NCBI GenBank assembly: GCA_001896725.1
Contig: MPPA01000052.1
Span: forward strand, 123,342-187,341
Length of the DNA stretch: 64,000 nucleotides
Direction: 5' to 3'
Source: Methanococcoides sp. EBM-47
GTDB lineage: Archaea > Halobacteriota > Methanosarcinia > Methanosarcinales > Methanosarcinaceae
Both the position numbers and the translations under genes were made by a program. Positions 27,649 through 36,575 of this stretch are shown here, piece after piece (within the stretch, counting starts at the first letter, position 1; each line of letters begins with the position of its first letter). Below the pieces are notes generated by a model. That model did no database searches. It was not told the DNA's origin and worked only from the letters and a program-made list of their open reading frames with translations.

Positions 27649-28392
27649 TTATTTTTTGATGGCAGATACAAGTTCCCGGATCTTGCCAGTAACATCGGGA
27701 GTTTCTTCCACTATCGTACCTGTTACGATCATATCAGCACCAGCCTCTGCACATTTGCATGCAGTCCCTGCATCCCTGATGCCTCCTCCCACTATAAGTC
27801 TGTTTTCTCCCAGTGCATGCTTGACAGCAGAGATCATCTGAGAGGTTGCCGGGCCATCCGCGCCTGAGCCGGTTTCCAGGTATGTGTAGTGCATGCCCAG
27901 ATATTTGCCTGCAAGGGAGTAGGCAACTGCTATTTCAGTCTTGTTCTTGGGGATGAGCCTTGCATCACCCACCCATCCTACTGTGCCTCCTGGCTCAATG
28001 ATTATATATGCCATGGAGATAGCTTCAATACCACTTTTGTATACAAGAGGGGCACCCATGGCCTGGTTGCCTGTCACATAGTTGATATCCCGTGAATTGA
28101 GCAGGCTCATGAAGAATATAGCATCTGCATGTGCACTCACTCCAGCTGCACTGCCGGGAAAGAGAATTATCGGCAAATCAATGGATCCTTTGATCTTTAA
28201 AATCGTCTGGTCCAGCAGTATGCCTGAAGCTCCGGTTGACCCGCCAATCATTATTGCGTCAGTACCACCTTCCTTGGCTGCAAGAGCTATAGCTGCAGCT
28301 TTCTCAGGAGATTGAGAGGCGGGGTCGATTAGTGTCAAGTGAACTGTACCTTCACGGTCTGCTATCTCGTTCAGGTACTTTTCCACTTGCAT
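27649..28392 (-). CDS. Geranylgeranylglyceryl phosphate synthase
   Basis: A 247-residue TIM-barrel enzyme that joins geranylgeranyl diphosphate to sn-glycerol 1-phosphate, the first ether-bond step of archaeal lipids. Motifs: HLTLIDPASQ, AIMIGGSTG, ILFPGSAAGVSAHADAIFFMSLLNS, YLETGSGADGP, and GGGIRDAGTACKCAEAGADMIVTG. The frame is open to 28488, but that extension overlaps the L40e gene in another frame and has no homology; the start is the ATG at 28392, seven bases after the L40e stop. DGGGP synthase for the second ether bond is at 33032-33880. Confidence 0.95.
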   Translation of the reverse strand: MQVEKYLNEIADREGTVHLTLIDPASQSPEKAAAIALAAKEGGTDAIMIGGSTGASGILLDQTILKIKGSIDLPIILFPGSAAGVSAHADAIFFMSLLNSRDINYVTGNQAMGAPLVYKSGIEAISMAYIIIEPGGTVGWVGDARLIPKNKTEIAVAYSLAGKYLGMHYTYLETGSGADGPATSQMISAVKHALGENRLIVGGGIRDAGTACKCAEAGADMIVTGTIVEETPDVTGKIRELVSAIKK

Positions 28393-28399
28393 GGCCTGA

Positions 28400-28549
28400 T
28401 CAGCCACCCTTTGCTTCCTTGGATTTGGGACGTAGCTCCTTACTCCCGCATTTCCTGCACCTGTCTGCACGTAAAGCGTTGCGGGCATTACATTTCATAC
28501 ATATCTTTTTGTTAAGTATCCTGTTTTCTGCTTCTGGGAATCTTGCCAT
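28400..28549 (-). CDS. rpl40e: Large ribosomal subunit protein eL40 (L40e)
   Basis: A 49-residue zinc-binding ribosomal protein beginning [20 protein letters not shown], with four cysteines as C-x2-C and C-x2-C (CMKC, CRKC) and ending [13 protein letters not shown], a full match to archaeal L40e. GGTGA precedes the ATG. It is coupled to the GGGP synthase gene seven bases downstream. The wrong-frame extension of the synthase hides it. Confidence 0.96.
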   Translation of the reverse strand: MARFPEAENRILNKKICMKCNARNALRADRCRKCGSKELRPKSKEAKGG

Positions 28550-28639
28550 GTTATTCACCTTGATGATATGGAACAGATGAACCTAATAGTAGGCTGGTTA
28601 CATGAAGTTTAATACATATAATTGTTTTGGACAAGCTGC

Positions 28640-30076
28640 TCACTTTTGAGGCAGCTTGTTTATTCTTTCCAGTAACATTTTCCTTGTGGTCTTTGCATCG
28701 GATCTGCCCGCGGTTTTCTTCATTACCTGCCCCACAAGGAAGTTCAGTGACTTCTCCTTACCATCAAGATAGTCCTGTAACGCTTCTGGATTTTCTTCGA
28801 GGGTCTCAGTAACTGCCTTTATGATAATGTCCTCCTCAACTTTAATGAGCCCCTTTTCCTTTACAATGGTTTTAGGAGTGCCTCCATTATCCAGAATAGT
28901 CCTGATGATTTCAACACCGCTCCTCTCAGTGATCTTATTTCCGATCACGAGTTCTATTATCTCTATCATGTCCTCGACCTTGAAGGCATGCACGCCAATG
29001 TCCCGATAGTTAAGCTCTCCTTTCAGGATATCAGCTACCCATACAGCAGCTGCTCCCGGGCACACCCTCAAGGCTACGTGCTCATAAAAATCGGCTACCT
29101 TTATATCAGATGTAAGGGCCTTAGCATGCATATCTGCTATTCTGTACTCTCTCATGAAACGATCGCGCTTTGCATCAGGAAGCTCTGGCAGTGTCTTCTG
29201 CACGCCAGGAACCCAGTCTGCCACCCTCATGGGCACAAGATCGGGTTCCGGGAAATAGCGGTAGTCATGTTCTTCTTCCTTTGTACGCATGGAAAGTGTA
29301 ACTCCCCTAGCTTCATCAAAGTGCCTGGTCTCCATCACGACCTTGTCCCCGCGGCGTATAAAGTTCTTCTGGCGCATGATCTCATATAGAGCAGCCTTTT
29401 CCACACCTTTATGTGACGATATGTTCTTGACCTCTACGCGATCTCCACCCATAACGGATACATTGGCATCCACTCTCATGGCGCCTTCCAGATCGCCATT
29501 GAACACATCCAGGTATTCCAGAATGCTGCGAAGTTTATCGAGAAAACGTCTTGCCTCTTTCGGGCTTCTCATATCTGGTTCAGTGACGATCTCAATAAGT
29601 GTCATTCCTGAACGATTGTAGTTGATAAGTGTACCTTTGGACTTCTCGATGCTGCCCATATGCATGAGCTTTCCTGGATCTTCCTCCATATGGGCCCGTG
29701 TGATCCTTATTATGCGCTCCCCGTCCTCGCCATCGATAATGACCTTACCATGGCCTGCGATAGGGAAATCGTACTGGGTCGTCTGGAAGCCCTTGGGTAG
29801 ATCAGGATAGTAATAGTTCTTCCTGTGAAACTGGGTCTGCTCAACGATGTCGCAGTTAAGGGCAAGTCCTACCTTCAAAGCAAATTCCACTGCTTTTCTG
29901 TTAAGCACAGGTAGGGAACCGGGCAAGCCAAGGCAAACAGGGCATACATGAGTATTCGGCTCAGCGTTGTGATAATCAGTGGAACAGCCACAGAACAGCT
30001 TCGTATTGAGCTTGTTCAGCTGCACGTGGATCTCAAGTCCTATCTTCACTCCGTCTGGGTTCTCATATACCATCAT
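28640..30076 (-). CDS. gatB: Asp/Glu-tRNA amidotransferase subunit B
   Basis: A 478-residue GatB that carries the kinase-like core and binds misacylated tRNA. Signature blocks: KIGLEIHVQLNKLNTKLFCGC, CPVCLGLPGSLPVLN, FHRKNYYYPDLPKGFQTTQYD, then the C-terminal YqeY-like tail (about 340-478). With GatA and GatC it converts Asp-tRNA(Asn) (and possibly Glu-tRNA(Gln)) to the amide form. Start ATGATG at 30076/30073 follows GGAGG and overlaps the gatA stop. Confidence 0.96.
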   Translation of the reverse strand: MMVYENPDGVKIGLEIHVQLNKLNTKLFCGCSTDYHNAEPNTHVCPVCLGLPGSLPVLNRKAVEFALKVGLALNCDIVEQTQFHRKNYYYPDLPKGFQTTQYDFPIAGHGKVIIDGEDGERIIRITRAHMEEDPGKLMHMGSIEKSKGTLINYNRSGMTLIEIVTEPDMRSPKEARRFLDKLRSILEYLDVFNGDLEGAMRVDANVSVMGGDRVEVKNISSHKGVEKAALYEIMRQKNFIRRGDKVVMETRHFDEARGVTLSMRTKEEEHDYRYFPEPDLVPMRVADWVPGVQKTLPELPDAKRDRFMREYRIADMHAKALTSDIKVADFYEHVALRVCPGAAAVWVADILKGELNYRDIGVHAFKVEDMIEIIELVIGNKITERSGVEIIRTILDNGGTPKTIVKEKGLIKVEEDIIIKAVTETLEENPEALQDYLDGKEKSLNFLVGQVMKKTAGRSDAKTTRKMLLERINKLPQK

Positions 30077-31500
30077 ACCACCTCCACAGGTCTTCTGGTG
30101 TGATGTTCAGTGTTCTGCTCAAAGCTGTAAGCAGCCCTAAGCACTGTGGCCTCATCGAAATGCTTGCCGATTATCTGCAGTCCAATGGGTAATCCGTCAG
30201 TATATCCACATGGTAAGGATATAGAAGGCACTCCTGCAAGATTGATGGGGACAGTGTTCACATCTGCCAGATATAATGCAAGCGGGTCATCTACCTTTTC
30301 TCCCAACTTAAAGGCAGGAACGGGCATGGTAGGTGTCATCAGACAGTCGAATTCCTTGAGCGCCAGGTCAAAGTCCCGTTTCACAAGGGTTCTGACCCTT
30401 AGAGCTTTCAAGTAGTATTTATCGTGGTATCCTGCAGAAAGGGCATAAGTTCCTAGCAATATCCGGCGCTTGACCTCAGCACCGAAACCCTCCGCCCGTG
30501 TACGGGAGGCCATAACATGCCAGTTCTCTCCTTCTTTCCTGTATCCATATCTTGTGCCATCGAACCTGGCAAGGTTGGAGGATGCCTCGCTCATGGCAAT
30601 GATATAGCAAGCCGCAAGTGCATACGGAGTATGTGGCAGAGAAACCTGCTCCCATGATGCACCTAACTCCTCAAAGAGCTGGATCGCATCCCATACTGCA
30701 CTCTCCACTGCCGGATCGATACCTGCTCCGAAATATTCTGCAGGCACACCTATTTTCAGATCTGAGACATTGTCCACGAGCGCATCTTTGTACACTGTTT
30801 CGGTCTTCACTGAAGTACTGTCCCTTGCATCATAGCCACCTATAACATCCATAAGGGCAGCAATATCGGCAACACATGTTGCCAGAGGTCCTATCTGCTC
30901 CAGAGAGCTGGCGTAGGAGATAAGACCATACCTGGATATTGTTCCATAGGTTGGTTTAAGGCCTACCACTCCGCAGAAAGCAGCAGGACATCTCACTGAG
31001 CCACCTGTATCAGAACCCAGCGCAATAGGTGCTTCTCCTGCAGCCACTGCAGCGGCGCTGCCACCCGATGAGCCACCTGAAACCCTCTCCATGTCCCATG
31101 GATTGAGGGTAGGCCCATAGCAGCTGGATTCAGTGGATGTGCCCATAGCGAACTCATCCATATTGGTCTTGCCCAGGATGATAGCCCCTGCATCCTTGAG
31201 CCTTTCTATGACATGTGCATCATAAGGTGGTACATATCCCTGCAATATCTTCGAGGAGCATGTGGTAGATATGCCTTTAGTGGAAATATTGTCCTTGATA
31301 GCTATGGGAATGCCTGCAAGCGATCCGTTATGGCCTTGTTCATCTATTTCCCTGGCTTTCTCGGCAGCTCCTTCCCAGACCGTTGTGTAAGCGTTGATCT
31401 TGCTCTTCTTTATCCTTTTGAGGTATGAGGTCGTAATATCCTCGGCTGACCCTTGTGTTATTTTTTCCTTTACCTGTGAAATATTTGCCCATCCTGACAT
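30073..31500 (-). CDS. gatA: Asp/Glu-tRNA amidotransferase subunit A (amidase)
   Basis: A 475-residue amidase-signature enzyme that releases ammonia from glutamine. The Ser-cisSer-Lys triad is visible as AIKDNIS and the GGSSGGSAAAVAAGEAP / SDTGGSVRCPAAFCG blocks. It lies ten bases after gatC and overlaps gatB, giving a gatC-A-B operon. Confidence 0.96.
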   Translation of the reverse strand: MSGWANISQVKEKITQGSAEDITTSYLKRIKKSKINAYTTVWEGAAEKAREIDEQGHNGSLAGIPIAIKDNISTKGISTTCSSKILQGYVPPYDAHVIERLKDAGAIILGKTNMDEFAMGTSTESSCYGPTLNPWDMERVSGGSSGGSAAAVAAGEAPIALGSDTGGSVRCPAAFCGVVGLKPTYGTISRYGLISYASSLEQIGPLATCVADIAALMDVIGGYDARDSTSVKTETVYKDALVDNVSDLKIGVPAEYFGAGIDPAVESAVWDAIQLFEELGASWEQVSLPHTPYALAACYIIAMSEASSNLARFDGTRYGYRKEGENWHVMASRTRAEGFGAEVKRRILLGTYALSAGYHDKYYLKALRVRTLVKRDFDLALKEFDCLMTPTMPVPAFKLGEKVDDPLALYLADVNTVPINLAGVPSISLPCGYTDGLPIGLQIIGKHFDEATVLRAAYSFEQNTEHHTRRPVEVV

Positions 31501-31510
31501 GTTTCATTCC

Positions 31511-31792
31511 TCACATGATCCTCGGAGCCAAGAAGTTGCCTTCCTGTTTCTTCTCGGTATTGGCGAGCACTTCTTCCTGTGGCATGGATGGTCTGACCAC
31601 ATCTTCCCTGAACACGTTCACTATATCTGCCACATGATAGGTAGGAGACACGTTCTCAGTGTCCACTTCGGCAAGCTGGCTGAAGTAGTCAAGCACAGAG
31701 CTAAGTTTTTTAGCATAAGCCTGCGCCTCACTTTCATGGATCTCAATACGGGCTAGCCATCCCATATGTTCGACTTCTTCCTTTGTGATCAT
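31511..31792 (-). CDS. gatC: Asp/Glu-tRNA amidotransferase subunit C
   Basis: A 93-residue GatC that wraps GatA and stabilises the complex. It begins MITKEEVEHMGWLARIEI and contains the conserved YFSQLAEVDTENVSPTYHV and RPSMPQEEVL segments. The ATG at 31792 has GAGGA seven bases upstream; the frame to 31825 is rejected. First gene of the gat operon. Confidence 0.94.
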   Translation of the reverse strand: MITKEEVEHMGWLARIEIHESEAQAYAKKLSSVLDYFSQLAEVDTENVSPTYHVADIVNVFREDVVRPSMPQEEVLANTEKKQEGNFLAPRIM

Positions 31793-32292
31793 TGTAAGTT
31801 CCTCTGATTTGGAATGCAATATCATTCAGTGCATGGTATAATAAGGGTTACAAAAGCGTACATCCTATATTAAAAATGTGGGTTCGTCCCTACAGGCCCT
31901 ATATCATTCTGTGACATCTCTTTTATTTTTAAATTGCCTTGCAATCATTATTTTATGGATAACGTCGATCACTGAAAGCCCAATAAAGTAAGGAATATCT
32001 CCACCGAAGTGGATATCAATCCAGAGGTTTTAAAAAGGATGGCCCATTCTCAAAAGAGTGCCTTCACATGACCATTCGGGAAACATGCATGATATTAGGA
32101 CAGATGTCATATCTCTTATCCCACAGACATAGAGCAGACATGTTACCTGGAACCATACCGTATTATATCACAGACCTTCGCTTCACAACAGAGAAATGTC
32201 TCATCTTCACTAAAGTGAATAGCACAAATCCTTTGATCTCAGCATACCCCTTAATATAACATCAAGTTCCAATTCAATGTCCAGGGAATTCC
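31793..32292. other. Intergenic region between gatC and the RNA ligase partner gene
   Basis: About 500 bases between two divergent genes. The gatC promoter lies on the left on the minus strand. A TATA-like TTAATATAAC at 32252-32261 is 32-41 bases before the ATG at 32293. A 63-codon frame at 32068-32259 and a 20-codon fragment near 32012-32074 have no recognised product and may be remnants. Confidence 0.5.
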
Positions 32293-33009
32293 ATGTTAAG
32301 ACAACGTTTTGTTCTGGATACCACGGCCCTTACTGATCTGCATGCAAGGGAGATGATGGAAATAAACAACTTGTGCGAAGGTATGAAGAGTATACTGGAC
32401 TTGATAGCAAGTGCAAGACTTAAGCTTGATATAAGTTGCTATGTGCCCTTTCCTTCTGTGTACAATGAGCTGCATGAATTTGCCAAAAATAATGTATGTG
32501 AAACAGATGTGATAGCCAAGATCGATACATGGCTTGTGAAAAAAGCACCTGATAGGTATAATGTAATGATCAATTCCCGTATCTTCCATGAATACGTGTC
32601 CTATATGCGAGAGCGCATCAACAAAGGCATGGTAGCTGCAGAAGAAGCTATTTGGGAAGGTTCTACTAAATGTCTTTTTTTATCCACTAAGGCTGAAAAC
32701 GCACAACAAATAGAGCACGAAATAGAAAAAGGTGTCATAGGGCCAATAATCGGAAAGTTCAGGAACAAATATCGTTCAGCTTTGAGATATGGTATTCTTG
32801 ACAGTGCCCCGGACATCGATGTGCTCATACTTGCCAAAGAGCTGGATGCTGCAGTAGTAGCAAGTGATTTTGGCATACAGAAATGGGCAGAAGAATTGGG
32901 AGTACGCTTCGTGCCTGCCCACACATTTCCCATGATATTGAAGGAATACCTGGCCCATGTAGAAAATGGCGATCGTCAGATAAAGGACTTTTTTCAGGAA
33001 AAACCTTAG
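32293..33009 (+). CDS. RNA ligase partner protein (PIN-domain family)
   Basis: A 238-residue PIN-like protein of the archaeal 'RNA ligase partner' family. The first acidic residue is in [11 protein letters not shown], further acidic residues lie in the [27 protein letters not shown] block, and the C-terminus carries the partner-family [14 protein letters not shown] active sites are metal-dependent RNases. Homologues usually adjoin an ATP-dependent RNA ligase of the Pab1020 type; no such gene is adjacent here. Enzyme activity of this family is unproven to my knowledge. Confidence 0.85.
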   Translation: MLRQRFVLDTTALTDLHAREMMEINNLCEGMKSILDLIASARLKLDISCYVPFPSVYNELHEFAKNNVCETDVIAKIDTWLVKKAPDRYNVMINSRIFHEYVSYMRERINKGMVAAEEAIWEGSTKCLFLSTKAENAQQIEHEIEKGVIGPIIGKFRNKYRSALRYGILDSAPDIDVLILAKELDAAVVASDFGIQKWAEELGVRFVPAHTFPMILKEYLAHVENGDRQIKDFFQEKP

Positions 33010-33031
33010 TGATGTAGTCAAAACAGAGAAT

Positions 33032-33880
33032 TCATGTACCAACCAGGAACGCTACCAAAGCTATGAACATCGCTGCTTTGAAGAGCTTTGAGGATTTTGC
33101 TGGTTTCTTTTCTTTTATTATAGCAGCAACTGCTAGGAAAAATAGCATATCTGCCACAAAGACCACTGCAAGATAACGTACATTCAGCAAGGACTGCAGG
33201 TATGGCAACGGGCTTGCCAGCACGGCTACAAGGCCAACCCCGGAAGCAAAATATGAAGCTTTCTCAGCCCCTATACTGATAGCCAGAGTGCTTGCCCCAT
33301 CCTGCTTGTCCCCTTGTATATCTTCAATGTCCTTGACTATTTCTCTGGCAATGGTAGCAAAAGTTGCAAGCAGGAACAGTACGAATACTGCTTCGATGCC
33401 TCCATTGGTGTAAAATACTGCTCCTCCGAAAAGGAAAGTAGAACCGGTAAGATAACCTATGCTCAGATTACCAATAAGCACAGTGCGTTTCAGGGTAGCT
33501 GCGTAATAGATAAGCAGAAAGGAGTTGAAGAGGGCAATGACCCCACATGCCACATTAATAAAAAAAGCTATGATCGTCCCCGCTGCAAAAAGTGAAACTG
33601 AAAAATACAGAGCTTTGGACTTACTGATCCTGCCTGAAGGGATAGGTCTTTCCGGTTTGTTTATCCTATCGATCTCAACATCGTAATAATCGTTTATAGC
33701 GTTACCTGAGCCTGTTATCAGGAACACCACTAAGGACACGTACATGACCTCAGGTAGTGGAAAAGGTATTGGGCCAGCATTGCTGCTAATTATATTGTAT
33801 GCAATGAGCACTCCGATGCCTGCGGAAAAAGCTGCCATGAAGCAGTTCCCATATCTTATCAACTGCAGGTATGCACGCAT
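33032..33880 (-). CDS. Digeranylgeranylglyceryl phosphate synthase (UbiA family)
   Basis: A 282-residue prenyltransferase with about eight to nine membrane helices that adds the second geranylgeranyl chain to GGGP. The two Asp motifs are [24 protein letters not shown] and the later [14 protein letters not shown] start at the ATG at 33880 ([14 protein letters not shown]) by family length; an ATG at 33913 would overlap the nadA end by 23 nt. Co-directional with nadA and nadX. Confidence 0.92.
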   Translation of the reverse strand: MRAYLQLIRYGNCFMAAFSAGIGVLIAYNIISSNAGPIPFPLPEVMYVSLVVFLITGSGNAINDYYDVEIDRINKPERPIPSGRISKSKALYFSVSLFAAGTIIAFFINVACGVIALFNSFLLIYYAATLKRTVLIGNLSIGYLTGSTFLFGGAVFYTNGGIEAVFVLFLLATFATIAREIVKDIEDIQGDKQDGASTLAISIGAEKASYFASGVGLVAVLASPLPYLQSLLNVRYLAVVFVADMLFFLAVAAIIKEKKPAKSSKLFKAAMFIALVAFLVGT

Positions 33881-33890
33881 TTGAAGCCTG

Positions 33891-34811
33891 TTATATTTTC
33901 CTCTTGATCGCAAGCATCCTATCCAGTGACCGCTTTGCCTTTATCCTTATATCCTCTGGTACTGTGATCACATATTTCATGTTTTCCAGTGAATCGGCCA
34001 CCGCTTTGATATCTATCATCTTCATATCAGGACATACTGTATAGGTTGATACCTCATAGAACTTTTTATATGGGTTCTCCTTATTGAGCCTGTGCAGAAG
34101 ACCACTTTCAGTGACGATTATAAACTCATCACTTTCAGAGGTACTTACATAATTGACCATACCGTTCGTACTGAATATCCCGTCCGACATATCAAGTACC
34201 TCGCGCCTGCATTCTGGATGTGCCAGCACTTCAGCCATAGGATGCAGGCTTTTAGCTCTTTGCACATCTACTGGAAGTATCTGATTATGGGTGGGACAAC
34301 ATCCTGCCCAGGGTAAGATCTGTTTATCCGTGTTCCTTGCCACATAATCTGCCAGGTTCTTATCCGGCACGAAGATAATCTTCGTCTGTTCAAGTGATTT
34401 CACAACTTCTATAGCATTAGCGGAGGTGCAGCAGATATCACACTCTGCTTTGACCTCAGCTGTCGTGTTCACATAGCATACCACAGCAGCATCAGGATGC
34501 TCTTGTTTGAGGCTGCGCAGGGAATCAACTCTGGCCATATCTGCCATAGGGCACCTAGCATATAGTTCTGGAAGCAGCACGGTTTTATCTGGGCTAAGCA
34601 TTGCAGCGCTCTCTGCCATGAAATGCACTCCGCAGAAAACTATCACGTCTACATCAAGATCCACTGCTTTCTGGCTGAGCTCAAGGGAATCACCCAGGAA
34701 ATCGGCAATGTCCTGGATATCTCCACGCTCATAGTTGTGGGCAAGGATCACAGCATTACGCTGTTTTTTGAGTTTGGCTATCTTTTTTTTCAGTTCCATT
34801 GTATCAGGCAT
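33891..34811 (-). CDS. nadA: Quinolinate synthase A
   Basis: A 306-residue 4Fe-4S enzyme that condenses iminoaspartate with DHAP to quinolinate. Recognisable are [36 protein letters not shown], the cluster cysteines in the [22 protein letters not shown] and HPECRREV blocks, and [14 protein letters not shown] second in-frame ATG lies at 34799. It is preceded by nadX; nadC is not in the window. Confidence 0.95.
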   Translation of the reverse strand: MPDTMELKKKIAKLKKQRNAVILAHNYERGDIQDIADFLGDSLELSQKAVDLDVDVIVFCGVHFMAESAAMLSPDKTVLLPELYARCPMADMARVDSLRSLKQEHPDAAVVCYVNTTAEVKAECDICCTSANAIEVVKSLEQTKIIFVPDKNLADYVARNTDKQILPWAGCCPTHNQILPVDVQRAKSLHPMAEVLAHPECRREVLDMSDGIFSTNGMVNYVSTSESDEFIIVTESGLLHRLNKENPYKKFYEVSTYTVCPDMKMIDIKAVADSLENMKYVITVPEDIRIKAKRSLDRMLAIKRKI

Positions 34812-34917
34812 ACGATCACTGCACTGAGGTGTTGCTTTGACTTATATCTTATCGAAGGAATGGATCAGAACCTGCTGATCTTAGAATATATTCTGTATAC
34901 TTTACTTCACTTTATTC

Positions 34918-35733
34918 TCAGGTACCTACCTGTAGTGGATCAATGATCTTTTTTAGTGTTGCGATGGCAGAAAGGGATGCAAGATAACTGCTCTTTGGGT
35001 TTGTGGGAGATGCTACGTTCTCGACCTTTGAGGTCAATTTCCCAAAGCTGCCTTCAACTGAGATCTCATGTATATTGCGACATAGTGCCGGATTTGCCAC
35101 GATCCTCACTTTTGTTTTTTCAAACCCGATGCCTGCCAAGCTGAGTGTTGCAGCAACGTTCACATTTGCCGGAAACCCTTTTACAGCTTCACTTGCCTTC
35201 CCTTCGAAAATAACTGTCCTGCTTTTGATATCTTCCAGATTTATATTGTTCTGTATCACAAAAGGAGCATCAGCCAGACCTGAAAGAGGTTTCTGTGTGG
35301 TCAATGTCACGGAATATATCTGCTCAGAAGCTGCAGACTTAAGTCCGTCAAGACCTGCGATGGCACCTGATGGCAAATAGATCTTACAGCCCATTTCCTT
35401 TGCAATACTATAAATGGTCTTGAATAATATTTCATCTGCAAAAGCACCTACGCTCATGATCATTACATCGCATCCGGCATGCAGGGCTGCCGGTACTACT
35501 TCATAGACAGCTTCCTGAGAGGCACATTCAACAAGTAGGTCTATGTGTTTGACCATTTCCCCAATTTCCATCACAGCAGGCCGATGATTGGCCAGCGAGG
35601 ACAGAAGCCTCTCAACATTTTCAGTATTCCTGTCATAGATAGCGTGAACTTCAGTTTCTATCAAGCCATCATCGATCGCTTTACAGATATAAGTGCCTAT
35701 TGTTCCGCATCCGACTATTCCTATCTTCAGCAT
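34918..35733 (-). CDS. nadX: L-aspartate dehydrogenase
   Basis: A 271-residue NAD(P)-dependent enzyme that makes iminoaspartate for NadA. The Rossmann motif is GIVGCGTIGTYI at the N-terminus; further blocks are VECASQEAVYE, MSVGAFAD, YLPSGAIAGLDGLKSA and the ANVNVAATLSLAGIGFEKT stretch with the conserved late domain. It replaces bacterial NadB in anaerobes. About 106 bases separate it from nadA. Confidence 0.93.
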   Translation of the reverse strand: MLKIGIVGCGTIGTYICKAIDDGLIETEVHAIYDRNTENVERLLSSLANHRPAVMEIGEMVKHIDLLVECASQEAVYEVVPAALHAGCDVMIMSVGAFADEILFKTIYSIAKEMGCKIYLPSGAIAGLDGLKSAASEQIYSVTLTTQKPLSGLADAPFVIQNNINLEDIKSRTVIFEGKASEAVKGFPANVNVAATLSLAGIGFEKTKVRIVANPALCRNIHEISVEGSFGKLTSKVENVASPTNPKSSYLASLSAIATLKKIIDPLQVGT

Positions 35734-36514
35734 TATTTGATCCCTTCAGGATAGTTATTAACTCACACCGAGTAGTTTCTTTCATATGGTTCTTAATGAA
35801 TATATATAGTAATTTTGTTAAATCTGTCCTGCTCCATAGAACTCTTCCATAGTGCTGGAAGGTCCTTTTGGACCATGAATTGAAAGTTGGAACGAACCGT
35901 TCGCTCAATTATTTGTGGAAAAACATCATCCTCCTTATGAGACGTTCCTTAAAGTCAGCTAGTCGCACACAAGGGTCAAAGACCTATTATATGAAACTGG
36001 AAGCGGCAGGAAGAGCGATGCTTCTCCTGTAGGGTACATGTATGTCAGAAGATTGTTCAAGTATAAAAAATACTTGCTAAACAAAATTGTAAGAAAACAG
36101 ATAAATTCTAACATATTTTATATGAAGTTCATGGTAAAGACCTCAACTAACCTTCAACTCACCAACCACATTGACGTTATGATCGATACTTTTTACTCCA
36201 CACATTTTGTCTGAGCTGCTGATTAAGAAGTACTTTAGTAAGCTCTCATTGTTCGAGACAATAATTACCGTCATGGGGATTGAGAAGCTCATGGTGAGGA
36301 TCTGGAACGTATATAAAAATATAGTAATGATAATAATAATAACAATAATAATAAATAACAGACACAAACAAATAAGCAATAGCAATGATGATAGAGATGC
36401 GCTATAATCTTATGTACAAATACGCATGTTGTCCATCTATCTATCTATCTATCTATCTATCTATTTTTGATCTTGGTGATTGGTTTGATCTTTATCACCC
36501 CCATATAGCTAGAT
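35734..36514. other. Long non-coding region between nadX and the permease gene
   Basis: About 780 bases without a convincing gene. It begins with the nadX promoter on the minus strand. Small hairpins are visible: GGTCC-TTTT-GGACC (35861-35874), GAACG-AAC-CGTTC (around 35890-35905), and AGGAAGA-N-TTCTCCT near 36010-36030. An AT-rich trinucleotide tract lies at about 36325-36357 and an (ATCT)7 repeat at 36435. An 80-codon frame at about 35963-36214 has no recognised product. Remnants of a mobile element are possible but not shown. Confidence 0.5.
36435..36464. repeat. (ATCT)7 tetranucleotide repeat
   Basis: Seven perfect ATCT units plus a partial unit, about 80 bases upstream of the operator/TATA region of the permease gene. 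It is non-coding. Copy number may vary between strains. Confidence 0.9.
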
Positions 36515-36534
36515 GTTTCAATTGATCTTGAAAC
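36515..36534 (+). promoter_or_regulatory. Operator-like dyad 1 (GTTTCAA-N6-TTGAAAC)
   Basis: A perfect 20-bp inverted repeat with 7-bp arms and a 6-base centre, ending seven bases before the TATA box of the permease gene. The same arms recur at 36554-36573. Confidence 0.75.
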
Positions 36535-36540
36535 ACTAAG

Positions 36541-36548
36541 CTTTAAAT
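36541..36548 (+). promoter_or_regulatory. TATA box of the permease operon
   Basis: CTTTAAAT, continuing into ATG, an archaeal TATA-like element between two copies of the same dyad. A transcription start about 25 bases downstream would fall inside the second dyad. Confidence 0.6.
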
Positions 36549-36553
36549 ATGAA

Positions 36554-36573
36554 GTTTCAAATATGTTTGAAAT
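36554..36573 (+). promoter_or_regulatory. Operator-like dyad 2 (GTTTCAA-N6-TTGAAAT)
   Basis: A 20-bp element with the same arms as dyad 1 (inner 18 bp, 36555-36572, perfectly palindromic). Its centre is 39 bp from that of dyad 1. A dimeric repressor bound here would block TFB/polymerase access. Confidence 0.75.
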
Positions 36574-36575
36574 AC

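Noticed and set aside
32068-32259. 63-codon ORF between gatC and the RNA ligase partner
   Set aside because: No recognisable family, poor start context and composition unlike neighbours; treated as intergenic.
35861-35905. Two small hairpins suggesting an insertion-sequence end or terminator
   Set aside because: Stems are 5 bp; no transposase or terminal inverted-repeat pair found.
36143-36407. ORFs on both strands rich in Ile/Phe or Ile/Met
   Set aside because: They arise from an ATA/AAT low-complexity tract, not from a coding sequence.
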